DNA of 5,623 nucleotides. Source: Rhodospirillales bacterium. GTDB lineage: Bacteria; Pseudomonadota; Alphaproteobacteria; Rhodospirillales; JASLLV01. The first letter of the stretch is position 1. Every line of letters begins with the position of its first letter. Under the pieces are notes generated by a model that saw only the letters and a list, made by a program, of their open reading frames with translations, was not told the DNA's origin and did not search any database. The DNA lies in NCBI GenBank assembly GCA_030754475.1, contig JASMAE010000092.1:1-5623 (forward strand), read 5' to 3'. Shown in pieces: positions 1-5,455 of the stretch. Made by a program: the position numbers and the translations under genes.

Positions 1-34
1 GCGCTGCGCACGAACCGGCTTTGTTGCGGGTCGT

Positions 35-1088
35 TCAAGATCGCGTTTTTCGTGTGGACGGACGGCCGGTCGCACCCGTCGATCGGCCAGCGTTTGGCGC
101 ACGCGTTCGATCCTTGCGCTCAGCGATTGCGGCCGCCTTGCCGACCATCGCCTCGGCCTGGCGGACCGATGCCGTATCGATCATACGGCCGTCGAGCGCG
201 ACCGCCCCCTTCCCGTCCCGGACCGCGTCGGCCATGGCCGCGAGGACGCGGCGCGCCTGCGTCACCTCCGCGTCGGTGGGCGTAAAGGCCGCGTTGGCGA
301 GCGCGACCTGACGCGGGTGGATCGCCCACTTGCCCTCGCACCCCAGCGCCGCCGCGCGTCCCGCCTGGGCAGCGAAGCCATCGGCGTCGTTGAAATCGCC
401 GAATGGGCCGTCGAGGGGGCGCAGCCCCTGAGCCCGCGCCGCCACCACCACGCGCGCGGTGGCGTAATGCCACACGTCGCCCCAGTGGCGCGCGCGCGCC
501 CGCGCCATCCGCGTCCGTCAGCACGTGATAGGCCGGGTTGGCTCCGCCGATCGAGGTGGTCCGCGCGCGCGTCGAAGCGGCGTAGTCGGCGACGCCGAAG
601 TGCAAGGATTCGGTCCTCGCGCTCGCCGCTGCGATCGCACCCAGGTTCTGCATTCCGAGCGCCGTCTCGATGATGAGCTCGAGCCCGATCGCTGACGCGA
701 TTCCCTTGGCCTGCTCGATCTGGCTGAGAAGCATGTCGACGGCGTAGACGTCGGCTGCCGTCCCGACCTTCGGGACCATCAAGAGGTCGAGCTTGTCGCC
801 CGCCTGTTCCACCACATCGATCACGTCGCGGTACATGTAGGGGGTGTCGAGGCCGTTGATCCGGACCGAGACCGTCGTCCCGCTCCAATCCAGATCGTTG
901 AGCGCCTCGATTACGTTCGCGCGCGCGCGTTCCTTCTCGTCCGGCGCAACGGAGTCCTCAAGATCGAGGAATACGACATCGGCCTCGCTTCCGGCCGCTT
1001 TCTCGAGAAACGCCGGGTTCGACCCCGGCACCGCGAGTTCCGATCGGTTAAGGCGCAGCTTCGCGGGCTCGATCGTTGTAAAGCTCAT
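35..1088 (-). pseudogene. Malyl-CoA lyase-type CitE/HpcH superfamily lyase, interrupted by one frameshift
   Basis: Enzymes of this family cleave (S)-malyl-CoA or beta-methylmalyl-CoA to glyoxylate and an acyl-CoA, or run the reverse condensation, in the cytoplasm with Mg2+. The protein starts MSFTTIEPAK and follows Rhodobacter-type Mcl1 (about 318 aa, recalled from memory) nearly end to end. Visible landmarks are LDLEDSVAPDEK (41-52), VRINGLDTPYMYRDV (75-89, acyl-CoA/substrate arginine), IIETALG with E141, and GVADYAAS with D168, the usual metal ligands. The reading frame fails after about residue 200 (YHVLTDADG). Homology resumes one frame over with RHWGDVWHY, then DGPFGDFNDADGF, GKWAIHPRQVALAN and RMIDTASVRQAE, and stops at TGA 35-37. 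The shift lies in an alternating GC run at about 488-508. It corresponds to one extra base or two missing bases, so it could be a real mutation or a sequencing error. A basic tail of about 28 residues extends past the usual C-terminus. The ATG at 1088 is 13 bases after the hydratase stop, with AAGG overlapping that stop. The family is certain; the substrate is not. Confidence 0.85.
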
Positions 1089-1098
1089 CGACCCGATA

Positions 1099-1102
1099 CC
1101 TT
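1099..1102 (-). promoter_or_regulatory. Shine-Dalgarno of the lyase gene, overlapping the hydratase stop
   Basis: On the minus strand the hydratase ends TGA followed directly by AGG, giving AAGG ten bases before the lyase ATG at 1088. Ribosomes finishing the hydratase would cover this site, so translational coupling of the two genes is likely. The match is short. Confidence 0.45.
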
Positions 1103-1899
1103 CATTCGCTCTCGAACCGGGCGTTCACACGCCCGAGTCCGGAAACCGCCGCCACCACGTCGGCGGGACCGACGAGCCATTGCACCGCGACCAGAGCGCC
1201 GGTGAGAACGATGTCGCCGCGCCCGAGCGCCCGGCCACGCTCGGCGAGCGCGTTGGCGAGCCAAGCGAGCGCCTCAAGCGGATTGCCCATCACATCGGCG
1301 CCGCGACCCCGGCCCGCCTCCACTCCATCGACTGTCGTGGTTCCCACGGAAGCCGCCAGGTCCAATTCATGCCAAGCGTGCACGGGCTCGCCCACGACGA
1401 CGGCCCTTTGAAAGAAATCGTCGGCGATCAGGGTGGGGACGCCGAGCGCGGCGAAGTCGGAATAACGGTTTTCCACCACCTCCATGGCCGCCATGCAAGA
1501 CTCGACGTATTCGCCCGCGCGCTCGCCCGTATACGGCGCGCCCGATGCGGGAACGTCGCGGCTAAGACGCATCGCGATTTCGCATTCGGCGCCCGCGCCA
1601 ACGAACTCGGAAAGACGAAACGCGGCCGCACCGTGGAAGACGTTGCGCGCAAAGATGCCGCCCGCGCAAGGCGAAGCGATGCCAAGCATTTCCTGCATCA
1701 CCCGCGTCGTGCAGCCGATCTTGTATCCGGCAAGCTCGCCCATCCCGTGCTCCGCCTGGCGGGCGTGCAGGGCATCTTGGACGGCGTAGCCGGCCTTCGC
1801 GTCGCGGGGCCGGCAGTCGTCTGGAAGCGCCTCGATCGGGCGACGGGCCCGGCGCGCATCGTCCAAGACGCGCGCTGCCTTTTTGATTCGTTTGCTCAC
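1102..1899 (-). CDS. 2-keto-4-pentenoate hydratase family protein (MhpD/HpaH-like, FAH fold)
   Basis: Members hydrate 2-hydroxy-dienoates (2-oxopent-4-enoate, 2-oxohept-3-enedioate) or decarboxylate 4-oxalocrotonate in meta-cleavage pathways, using a divalent metal. Numbered from the GTG start (265 aa, normal family length), the landmarks are GYKIGCT with K60, SPCAGGIF (76-83), ECEIAMRL with E105 and E107, and EVVENRY with E140. These three glutamates match the metal-ligand pattern of MhpD. The C-terminal signature is MGNPLEALAWLANALAERG, followed by LGRGDIVLTG. Two starts are possible. The ATG at 1917 has GAGGG only one base away, which is too close. The GTG at 1899 has AAGGA seven bases upstream and is preferred; the ATG form adds six residues (MGKEAL). 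The gene is followed after 13 bases by the malyl-CoA lyase-type gene and is surely cotranscribed with it. Hydratase and aldolase/lyase pairs are typical of aromatic-ring catabolism, but the partner here is Mcl-like rather than HpaI-like, so the pathway stays open. Confidence 0.88.
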   Translation of the reverse strand: MSKRIKKAARVLDDARRARRPIEALPDDCRPRDAKAGYAVQDALHARQAEHGMGELAGYKIGCTTRVMQEMLGIASPCAGGIFARNVFHGAAAFRLSEFVGAGAECEIAMRLSRDVPASGAPYTGERAGEYVESCMAAMEVVENRYSDFAALGVPTLIADDFFQRAVVVGEPVHAWHELDLAASVGTTTVDGVEAGRGRGADVMGNPLEALAWLANALAERGRALGRGDIVLTGALVAVQWLVGPADVVAAVSGLGRVNARFESE

Positions 1900-1906
1900 C
1901 AGAGCT

Positions 1907-1911
1907 TCCTT
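1907..1911 (-). promoter_or_regulatory. Shine-Dalgarno AAGGA deciding the hydratase start
   Basis: AAGGA lies seven bases upstream of the GTG at 1899-1897 and inside the codons that follow the alternative ATG at 1917. It is the best ribosome binding site in the region and is the reason for choosing the GTG start. Confidence 0.5.
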
Positions 1912-1935
1912 TCCCATCCCTCGCGCGCTGCAGCT

Positions 1936-1970
1936 TAGGGCATTTTCGTGCTTTGGAGGAGCGGGTTCGC
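1936..1970 (+). repeat. Possible dispersed intergenic element (TAGGGCATTTTCG type)
   Basis: The plus strand reads TAGGGCATTTTCG, continues for 16 bases, and ends GGTTCGC. This spacing and the outer blocks resemble a dispersed element I recall from Hyphomicrobiales intergenic DNA that begins TAGAGCATTTTCG and reaches GGTTCGC at about the same distance. The middle part differs. A related 13-mer (11 of 13 identical) occurs at 5453-5465. The resemblance is from memory and no alignment was run. Confidence 0.35.
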
Positions 1971-2022
1971 ACGTTCCGACCCGATCAGGGACTGCGACCC
2001 AAGACGGGACGAGCGAACCCCG

Positions 2023-2196
2023 TCAAATGCGCGTCGCCCCGTGAAGCGGCAGGAACCACACCGCAAGGACGCGCCGCGTGCTCAGGCGTCCCGACCGGTC
2101 CTTTACCACGACGCTCAGGACCTGAACCGCGTCCGGCGGTCCCAAGGGAATGATGATCCGCCCGCCGGCCCGAAGCTGGGCAATCAGCAGTGCCGA
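2023..2196 (-). pseudogene. pcm: Degraded 3' end of a protein-L-isoaspartate O-methyltransferase gene
   Basis: The minus-strand frame ending at TGA 2023-2025 encodes LLIAQLRAGGRIIIPLG, then VQVLSVVVKDRSGRL and VLAVWFLPLHGA. This is the C-terminal third of protein-L-isoaspartate methyltransferases, whose usual form is ALxxQLxPGGRLVIPVG, QELxxxxKDxxGRL and LxPVRFVPLxG. Only about 55 residues of a protein of roughly 210 are present. Upstream of 2196 the frame stays open to 2298, but its sequence no longer resembles the family, and no SAM-binding motifs occur in any frame nearby. It is therefore a 5'-truncated remnant and cannot be an active enzyme. The intact enzyme repairs isoaspartyl residues in aged proteins, a role unrelated to the neighbouring catabolic genes, so the fragment probably marks an old deletion or rearrangement. 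Confidence 0.7.
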
Positions 2197-2264
2197 GCAC
2201 CTGGTCCAGCGCCCGCATAGGCGATCGCCAGCGTGACGGCGAGGATCCAGAGACGCTTGACCAT
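2184..2264 (-). CDS. Very short ORF with a hydrophobic leader; possibly a truncated small membrane protein
   Basis: An ATG at 2264 opens a 26-codon ORF beginning MVKRLWILAVTLAIAYAG and ending TGA at 2184-2186. The basic start followed by about 13 hydrophobic residues looks like a transmembrane helix or signal segment. The last residues (PGARHC) look accidental, because they lie in a frame overlapping the start of the pcm remnant. It resembles the hydrophobic part of the 83-residue ORF just upstream (KRLW near the start, then a Leu/Ile/Ala-rich helix), so it may be the 5' stump of a second copy cut off at the same junction that truncated pcm. The only purine-rich sequence upstream is GGGG, three bases before the ATG. 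It is low-confidence as an expressed gene. Confidence 0.3.
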   Translation of the reverse strand: MVKRLWILAVTLAIAYAGAGPGARHC

Positions 2265-2319
2265 TACCCCGAGCGGACCACCGCCACGCCACGCACATGT
2301 CCTTTCCGAGCGCACCGCC

Positions 2320-2571
2320 TCAGCACTCCGGCAATTTCATCGCTCGCGCGATCTTCTCCGACCCGCCGAGGAGGCAGGAATCGCCGGTGAGGCGGTCCTT
2401 GCGCACCTGGAAGTGAATTGCGAGGAGAGAATGCGAAACGTATTCGTAGCGGAGCAGATGGTAGGCGAAGCCGATCGCGGCGAGGAGAAGGATCGTTACG
2501 GGCCCTTTCCACCCCATTCGCCAGAGGCGCTTGGGCCCCGACCGATCGCGATCGTTTCGTTGGTCCACCAT
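2320..2571 (-). CDS. Small single-pass membrane protein of unknown function (83 aa)
   Basis: I do not recognise a named family. The protein has a basic N-terminus (about seven Arg/Lys in the first 22 residues), one predicted transmembrane helix at about 24-41 (PVTILLLAAIGFAYHLL), and a short tail containing RYEYVSH, VRKDRLTGDSC and a terminal PEC with the final cysteine. The pattern TM + RYEYV + DRxTGxxC is one I have seen in small hypothetical proteins of alphaproteobacteria, which supports a real gene. The positive-inside rule predicts a cytoplasmic N-terminus and a periplasmic tail with two cysteines (C66 and C83). It starts 31 bases after the SDR stop on the same strand, so it may be the last gene of that operon. 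The ribosome binding site is poor (GGGGA directly before the ATG). An internal ATG at residue 19 would give a 65-residue form that keeps the helix. Confidence 0.55.
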   Translation of the reverse strand: MVDQRNDRDRSGPKRLWRMGWKGPVTILLLAAIGFAYHLLRYEYVSHSLLAIHFQVRKDRLTGDSCLLGGSEKIARAMKLPEC

Positions 2572-2602
2572 TCCCCAATTCGCAACCGGCGCGCCGCCCG
2601 CT

Positions 2603-3364
2603 TCACGTCTGGCCGCAGTCCACGGTCATCAGCTCGCCGGTGATCGCGGCCGCCGCGTCGCTCGCCAGGAACAGGACCGCCCGGGCGACCTCGTCCGGCG
2701 CAGAAAGCCGCCGGAGCGCCTTCGTGCCCGTCGAACGGGCGTAGACCGCGGCTTCCGGAATTCCTTGCGCGCGCGCCCTTTCGGCAAAGACCCGACGCAG
2801 CATCTCGGATTCGGTCGCGCCGGGGGCGAGCGCGTTGACCCGTACGCCCAAGCGCCCCACCTCGTGGGCGACCGACTGGGTGATTCCGAGGACGGCCATC
2901 TTGCTGCCGGCATAGGCGCTGCGAAGCGCCTTGGGGCGATGGACCGAATCCGAAGTCACGTTGACGATGGCGCCCCGCGTGCGCTTCAGATGCGGCAACG
3001 CGTGCTTGATGGTGAGCATCACGCCTCGGGTATTGACCGCGAACGTCCGATCCCATGCATCCATGTCCTGGTCTTCGACCGCGACCGTCGAGCCCGGGAC
3101 GCCGGCATTGTTGACGAGAACGTCGAGGCGCCCGAACGCGCGTTCGCAAACCGCGAAGAGCGCGCGCACGCCGTCTTCGTCGGTCAGGTCGGTCGGGACC
3201 GCGATGCCGCCGATGTCGGCGGTTACACGTTCGAGCGGCTCGCGGCGGCGGCCGGCGACGGCGACGCGGGCGCCCTCAGCGGCAAACACGCGCGCGATCG
3301 CGGCGCCGATCCCGGTGCCGCCGCCGGTGACCACCGCCGCCTTACCCGCAAGCACTCCGCTCAC
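2603..3364 (-). CDS. SDR-family NAD(P)-dependent oxidoreductase (classical)
   Basis: This is a classical short-chain dehydrogenase of 253 aa, the normal length, catalysing NAD(P)-linked oxidation or reduction of a hydroxy/keto group in the cytoplasm. From the GTG start the landmarks are TGGGTGIG (13-20, cofactor loop), D59 in TDLTDED (adenine-ring contact), NNAG (85-88), N111, the catalytic triad S138, Y151 and K155 (YAGSK), and APGATESEM after the active site. The end, GELMTVDCGQT, has the usual GxxxxVDGG tail with Cys in place of the first Gly. The GTG start overlaps the stop of the preceding dehydrogenase gene as GTGA, with GAGGG six bases upstream. This is better supported than an ATG 27 bases earlier, which has no such signals. 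The neighbours suggest it acts in the same pathway as the 3-hydroxyacyl-CoA dehydrogenase-type enzyme. SDR sequence alone does not give the substrate. Confidence 0.9.
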   Translation of the reverse strand: MSGVLAGKAAVVTGGGTGIGAAIARVFAAEGARVAVAGRRREPLERVTADIGGIAVPTDLTDEDGVRALFAVCERAFGRLDVLVNNAGVPGSTVAVEDQDMDAWDRTFAVNTRGVMLTIKHALPHLKRTRGAIVNVTSDSVHRPKALRSAYAGSKMAVLGITQSVAHEVGRLGVRVNALAPGATESEMLRRVFAERARAQGIPEAAVYARSTGTKALRRLSAPDEVARAVLFLASDAAAAITGELMTVDCGQT

Positions 3365-3375
3365 GATCCACCCTC
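3361..3375 (-). promoter_or_regulatory. GTGA stop/start overlap and Shine-Dalgarno of the SDR gene
   Basis: On the minus strand GAGGG (3375-3371), a six-base spacer and GTGA (3364-3361) combine the SDR ribosome binding site, its GTG start and the TGA stop of the upstream gene. The arrangement indicates coupled translation. The Shine-Dalgarno sequence is also the source of the Gly/Glu-rich C-terminus (GEGGS) of the upstream protein. Confidence 0.65.
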
Positions 3376-4329
3376 GCCCCCGCTTCGGCACGATTCCAGG
3401 GCCTTGAGGATGGCCACCAGGCAGGTGTCGCGCTCGCGCGCGATTTCGGCGACGCTGCGTCCCGCCGCCTCGCGGGTGCAGCCCGCGACGAGCGCTTCGC
3501 GCAATTCGTCCGAGATCTCCGGCGGGCGCAGGCGAGTGCGGGGCTCCTTCAACGCCAGCTTCAGATACCCATCCAGGGAATGGACGATGCCTCCTTCGCC
3601 GCCTGCCAGGTGCTGGATCATCAGCGGGCCCATGATCGCCCAGCGCAGCCCCGGTCCGTTGGAGACCGCGATGTCGATCTCTTCGACCGTCGCCTCGCCG
3701 GCATCGATCATGTGCAGCGCCTCGGCACGCATGGCGCCCTGCAGGCGGTTGGCGATGAAGCCCGGGACCTCGCGGCGCATGGTGATGACGCGCTTGCCGG
3801 TCGCGGCATAGAAAGCGGCCGTCCAGTCCACGACTTCGGCGTCGCTACGCGCGCCGCCCACCACTTCGACCAACGGCATCAAGTAGGGTGGGTTGAACGG
3901 ATGGCCGACGACCGTCCGCCCCGGGAACTTGCAGTCCACCTGAATGTCGGTCATGGCGAACCCCGAGGTGCTGGAGACGATGGGCACATCGGGCGCCACG
4001 ATCGCGTCCATCTCGGCGAACAACTTGACCTTGACGGCAAGGTTGTCGGGCGTGCTTTCCTGAACCACCTGGGCGTCGGCAAGGACCTCTTCGAGCGAGG
4101 ACACGACGCGCAGGCGTCCGGGATCGGCGCCCGGTGCCAGACCCAGCTCCTCCATGACCGGCCAGGCGCGGTCGACCATGCGGCCGAGCGCGTCCGCGCT
4201 TTGCGGCCCCGGATCGAAGACGACCACGTCCTTGCCGTGCCTCAGGAAATGGAGCGCCCAGCCGCCGCCGATGGTTCCGGCGCCGACGATTCCGACGCGG
4301 CTGACCGCCGCGGGTTCGGGTCTTGCCAT
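3361..4329 (-). CDS. 3-hydroxyacyl-CoA dehydrogenase family protein, L-carnitine dehydrogenase-like
   Basis: This 322-aa NAD-dependent dehydrogenase has the L-carnitine 3-dehydrogenase/L-gulonate 3-dehydrogenase architecture: a Rossmann domain followed by the helical 3HCDH domain. Visible are VGAGTIGGG (15-23, NAD loop), FDP with D39 (NAD rather than NADP preference), S122 in SSTSGF, H143 in HPFNPPYLMPLVEVVGG, E155, N194 in VPGFIANRL, and NGPGLRWAIMGP and HLAGGEGGIVHSLD in the C-terminal domain. The Ser-His-Glu-Asn set matches the catalytic residues of 3-hydroxyacyl-CoA dehydrogenases. The GLRWAxMGP and AGGEGG motifs are what I associate with carnitine dehydrogenases, which oxidise the 3-hydroxy group of L-carnitine to 3-dehydrocarnitine. 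The beta-keto acid cleavage enzyme and thioesterase often found beside carnitine dehydrogenase are not in this window, so another small beta-hydroxy acid is possible. The ATG at 4329 follows a perfect AGGAGG with a five-base spacer and is preferred to one 27 bases upstream. It is the first gene of the operon and overlaps the SDR by four bases. Confidence 0.88.
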   Translation of the reverse strand: MARPEPAAVSRVGIVGAGTIGGGWALHFLRHGKDVVVFDPGPQSADALGRMVDRAWPVMEELGLAPGADPGRLRVVSSLEEVLADAQVVQESTPDNLAVKVKLFAEMDAIVAPDVPIVSSTSGFAMTDIQVDCKFPGRTVVGHPFNPPYLMPLVEVVGGARSDAEVVDWTAAFYAATGKRVITMRREVPGFIANRLQGAMRAEALHMIDAGEATVEEIDIAVSNGPGLRWAIMGPLMIQHLAGGEGGIVHSLDGYLKLALKEPRTRLRPPEISDELREALVAGCTREAAGRSVAEIARERDTCLVAILKALESCRSGGEGGS

Positions 4330-4334
4330 GATTG

Positions 4335-4340
4335 CCTCCT
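4335..4340 (-). promoter_or_regulatory. Consensus Shine-Dalgarno AGGAGG of the dehydrogenase gene
   Basis: AGGAGG on the minus strand lies five bases before the ATG at 4329. It is the strongest ribosome binding site in the window and fixes the start of the first gene of the leftward operon. Confidence 0.75.
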
Positions 4341-4439
4341 GCGTCCTCGCGCCCACAGGACCGCCGGCCGAGGCCGCGATCCCGAAAGACCAAGATTAAG
4401 CGTTGACGGGGACGTTGGGTAGCGGCGCGTGGTGCTCGA

Positions 4440-4469
4440 TTGACCGCCGATCCGCGCCGACCGTAGACT
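4440..4469 (+). promoter_or_regulatory. Candidate sigma70-type promoter for the amidohydrolase gene
   Basis: TTGACC (4440-4445), an 18-base spacer and TAGACT (4464-4469) fit a -35/-10 pair with four of six -10 bases matching. Transcription would start near 4476, about 100 bases ahead of the ATG and just before the inverted-repeat arm at 4485. In DNA this GC-rich such matches arise by chance, so this is only a candidate. Confidence 0.25.
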
Positions 4470-4484
4470 ACGCGGCCTTCGCGA

Positions 4485-4548
4485 TAGACCAGATCACGGT
4501 CGCTCGGTTTCGCCTGTGGCAATCTGGCGGGCGCGTGAATCTGGTCTA
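4485..4548. repeat. Perfect 10-base inverted repeat, probable operator pair
   Basis: TAGACCAGAT at 4485-4494 and its exact reverse complement ATCTGGTCTA at 4539-4548 are 54 bases apart centre to centre, close to five helical turns. The likeness continues inward: TAGACCAGAT-CAC against TAGACCAGATTCAC on the other strand. Related pieces are AATCTGG at 4521-4527, 17 bases before the same heptamer at 4538-4544, and AGACCAAGAT at 4387-4396. Repeated half-sites in a divergent region suggest a dimeric repressor that may loop the DNA. The CTGGTCTA core recalls operators of the GntR/FadR family, but that is a guess and no regulator gene lies in the window. Confidence 0.5.
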
Positions 4549-4576
4549 CACTATCGAAGTCGAGCGGATTACGCCG

Positions 4577-5455
4577 ATGACCATCCTCAAGGCCGGCCTC
4601 GTTCAGATGGGGCTCAAGGCTCCCATCACCGAATCGGCGGAGCGCATCCGCGAGATCATGCTGGACGCGCATGCGCGATTGATCGCGCGCGCCGGCGCTG
4701 AAGGGGTCCAGGTGCTTTGCCTCCAGGAGCTGTTCACGCTGCCGTACTTCGCCTTCAGCCGGGATCGGAAATGGTACGCCGGGGCCGAACGCGTGCCGGA
4801 CGGGCCGACGACGACGTTGATGCAGGAGCTTGCGCGGCGCCACGCCATGGTGATCGTCGCGCCCGTCTTCGAGGAACACATGCCGGGCGTCTACTACAAC
4901 ACCGCCGCCGTCATCGACGCCGACGGGACCTACCTCGGCAAGTACCGCAAGAACCACTTCGGTCACATCGAATGGCCGTGGTTCAAGCGCGGGAACCTAG
5001 GCTACCCCGTGTTCCGAACCGCCTACGCGCCCATTGGCGTCTATATCTGCTACGACCGCCACTTCCCCGAGGGCTGGCGTCTGCTCGCGATGAACGGGGC
5101 CGAGCTGATCGTCAACCCGTCGGCAACGATCGAGAGCCTGAGCCGGCACATGTGGGAGCTCGAGCAGCCTGCTGCGGCGCTCGCCAACGGCTGCTTCGTG
5201 GGCACGATCAACCGGGTCGGGAGCGAAGGCCCGTGGGACGCCGACGGCAAAGCCGAGAAGGGGCGGTTCTACGGCTCCAGCTATTTCGCCAATCCCCGGG
5301 GCGAAATCATCGCCAAGGCGGGCGAGGACGACGACGAGTTGCTGGTGTGCGAAATGGACTTGGACACGATCCGCGAAGTGCGCCACGCTTGGCAATTCTT
5401 CAAGAATCGCCGTTTCGAGACTTACGGACCGCTTTCCGACATTCTGAGCGTCTAG
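4577..5455 (+). CDS. Beta-ureidopropionase-like amidohydrolase (nitrilase superfamily)
   Basis: This cytoplasmic C-N hydrolase of 292 aa has one nitrilase-superfamily (CN-hydrolase) domain. The closest match I can recall is beta-ureidopropionase, which splits N-carbamoyl-beta-alanine to beta-alanine, CO2 and ammonia in reductive pyrimidine breakdown. The catalytic residues are visible: E51 in CLQELF, K125 in YRKNH, E132, and the nucleophile C158 in GVYICYDRHFPEGW. Also present are YYNTAAVIDADG (107-117), RGNLGYPVF (138-146), NPSATIESLS (180-189) and FVGTINRVG (207-215), all characteristic of that clade. The loop between K125 and E132 is four residues shorter than in the human enzyme, so the substrate may differ (other N-carbamoyl amino acids or amides). 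The open frame runs back to 4403, but family likeness begins at the ATG at 4577 (MTILKAGLVQMG). Its ribosome binding site is weak (GAGCGGA about ten bases upstream). It is divergent from the dehydrogenase operon and is followed by a probable permease gene. The TAG stop is also part of a dispersed motif. Confidence 0.88.
   Translation: MTILKAGLVQMGLKAPITESAERIREIMLDAHARLIARAGAEGVQVLCLQELFTLPYFAFSRDRKWYAGAERVPDGPTTTLMQELARRHAMVIVAPVFEEHMPGVYYNTAAVIDADGTYLGKYRKNHFGHIEWPWFKRGNLGYPVFRTAYAPIGVYICYDRHFPEGWRLLAMNGAELIVNPSATIESLSRHMWELEQPAAALANGCFVGTINRVGSEGPWDADGKAEKGRFYGSSYFANPRGEIIAKAGEDDDELLVCEMDLDTIREVRHAWQFFKNRRFETYGPLSDILSV

Larger units (their letters stand above)
4330..4576. promoter_or_regulatory. 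Divergent intergenic control region
   Basis: These 247 bases separate the leftward dehydrogenase operon from the rightward amidohydrolase and should hold promoters for both. It contains a perfect 10-base inverted repeat (4485-4494 and 4539-4548), further partial copies of its core AGACCA/AATCTGG, and a weak sigma70-type promoter match on the plus strand. No protein-coding signal is evident. An open frame running from 4403 into the amidohydrolase gene has no family resemblance before the ATG at 4577. Confidence 0.6.

Noticed and set aside
1..34. Window start downstream of the lyase stop
   Set aside because: It is too short to assign. No terminator hairpin with a T-tract and no gene end can be supported.
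844..1938. Long plus-strand open frame (364 codons) opposite the hydratase and lyase
   Set aside because: It lies antisense to genes with clear family motifs, its translation has low complexity and no recognisable domain, and high GC content makes long antisense frames common.
2197..2298. 5' continuation of the pcm frame up to an ATG at 2298
   Set aside because: The frame is open, but its translation does not resemble isoaspartyl methyltransferases, and it overlaps the better-looking 26-residue leader ORF in another frame.
2531..3811. Plus-strand open frame of 426 codons, longer than any true gene here
   Set aside because: It is antisense to the small ORF, the SDR and part of the dehydrogenase. 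The peptide is Arg/Ala-rich with no domain, while the opposite strand has full catalytic motifs.
3580..4422. Plus-strand open frame of 280 codons opposite the dehydrogenase
   Set aside because: It is an antisense shadow rich in His, Arg and Asp with no family motif, and it ends inside the divergent control region.
4403..4576. N-terminal extension of the amidohydrolase from a TTG at 4403
   Set aside because: The 58 added residues have no family likeness, overlap the inverted-repeat operator region, and the domain begins properly at the ATG at 4577.
3845..4966. Minus-strand open frame of 373 codons spanning the control region and part of the amidohydrolase
   Set aside because: It is antisense to the amidohydrolase and in a different frame from the dehydrogenase. 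No domain is recognisable.
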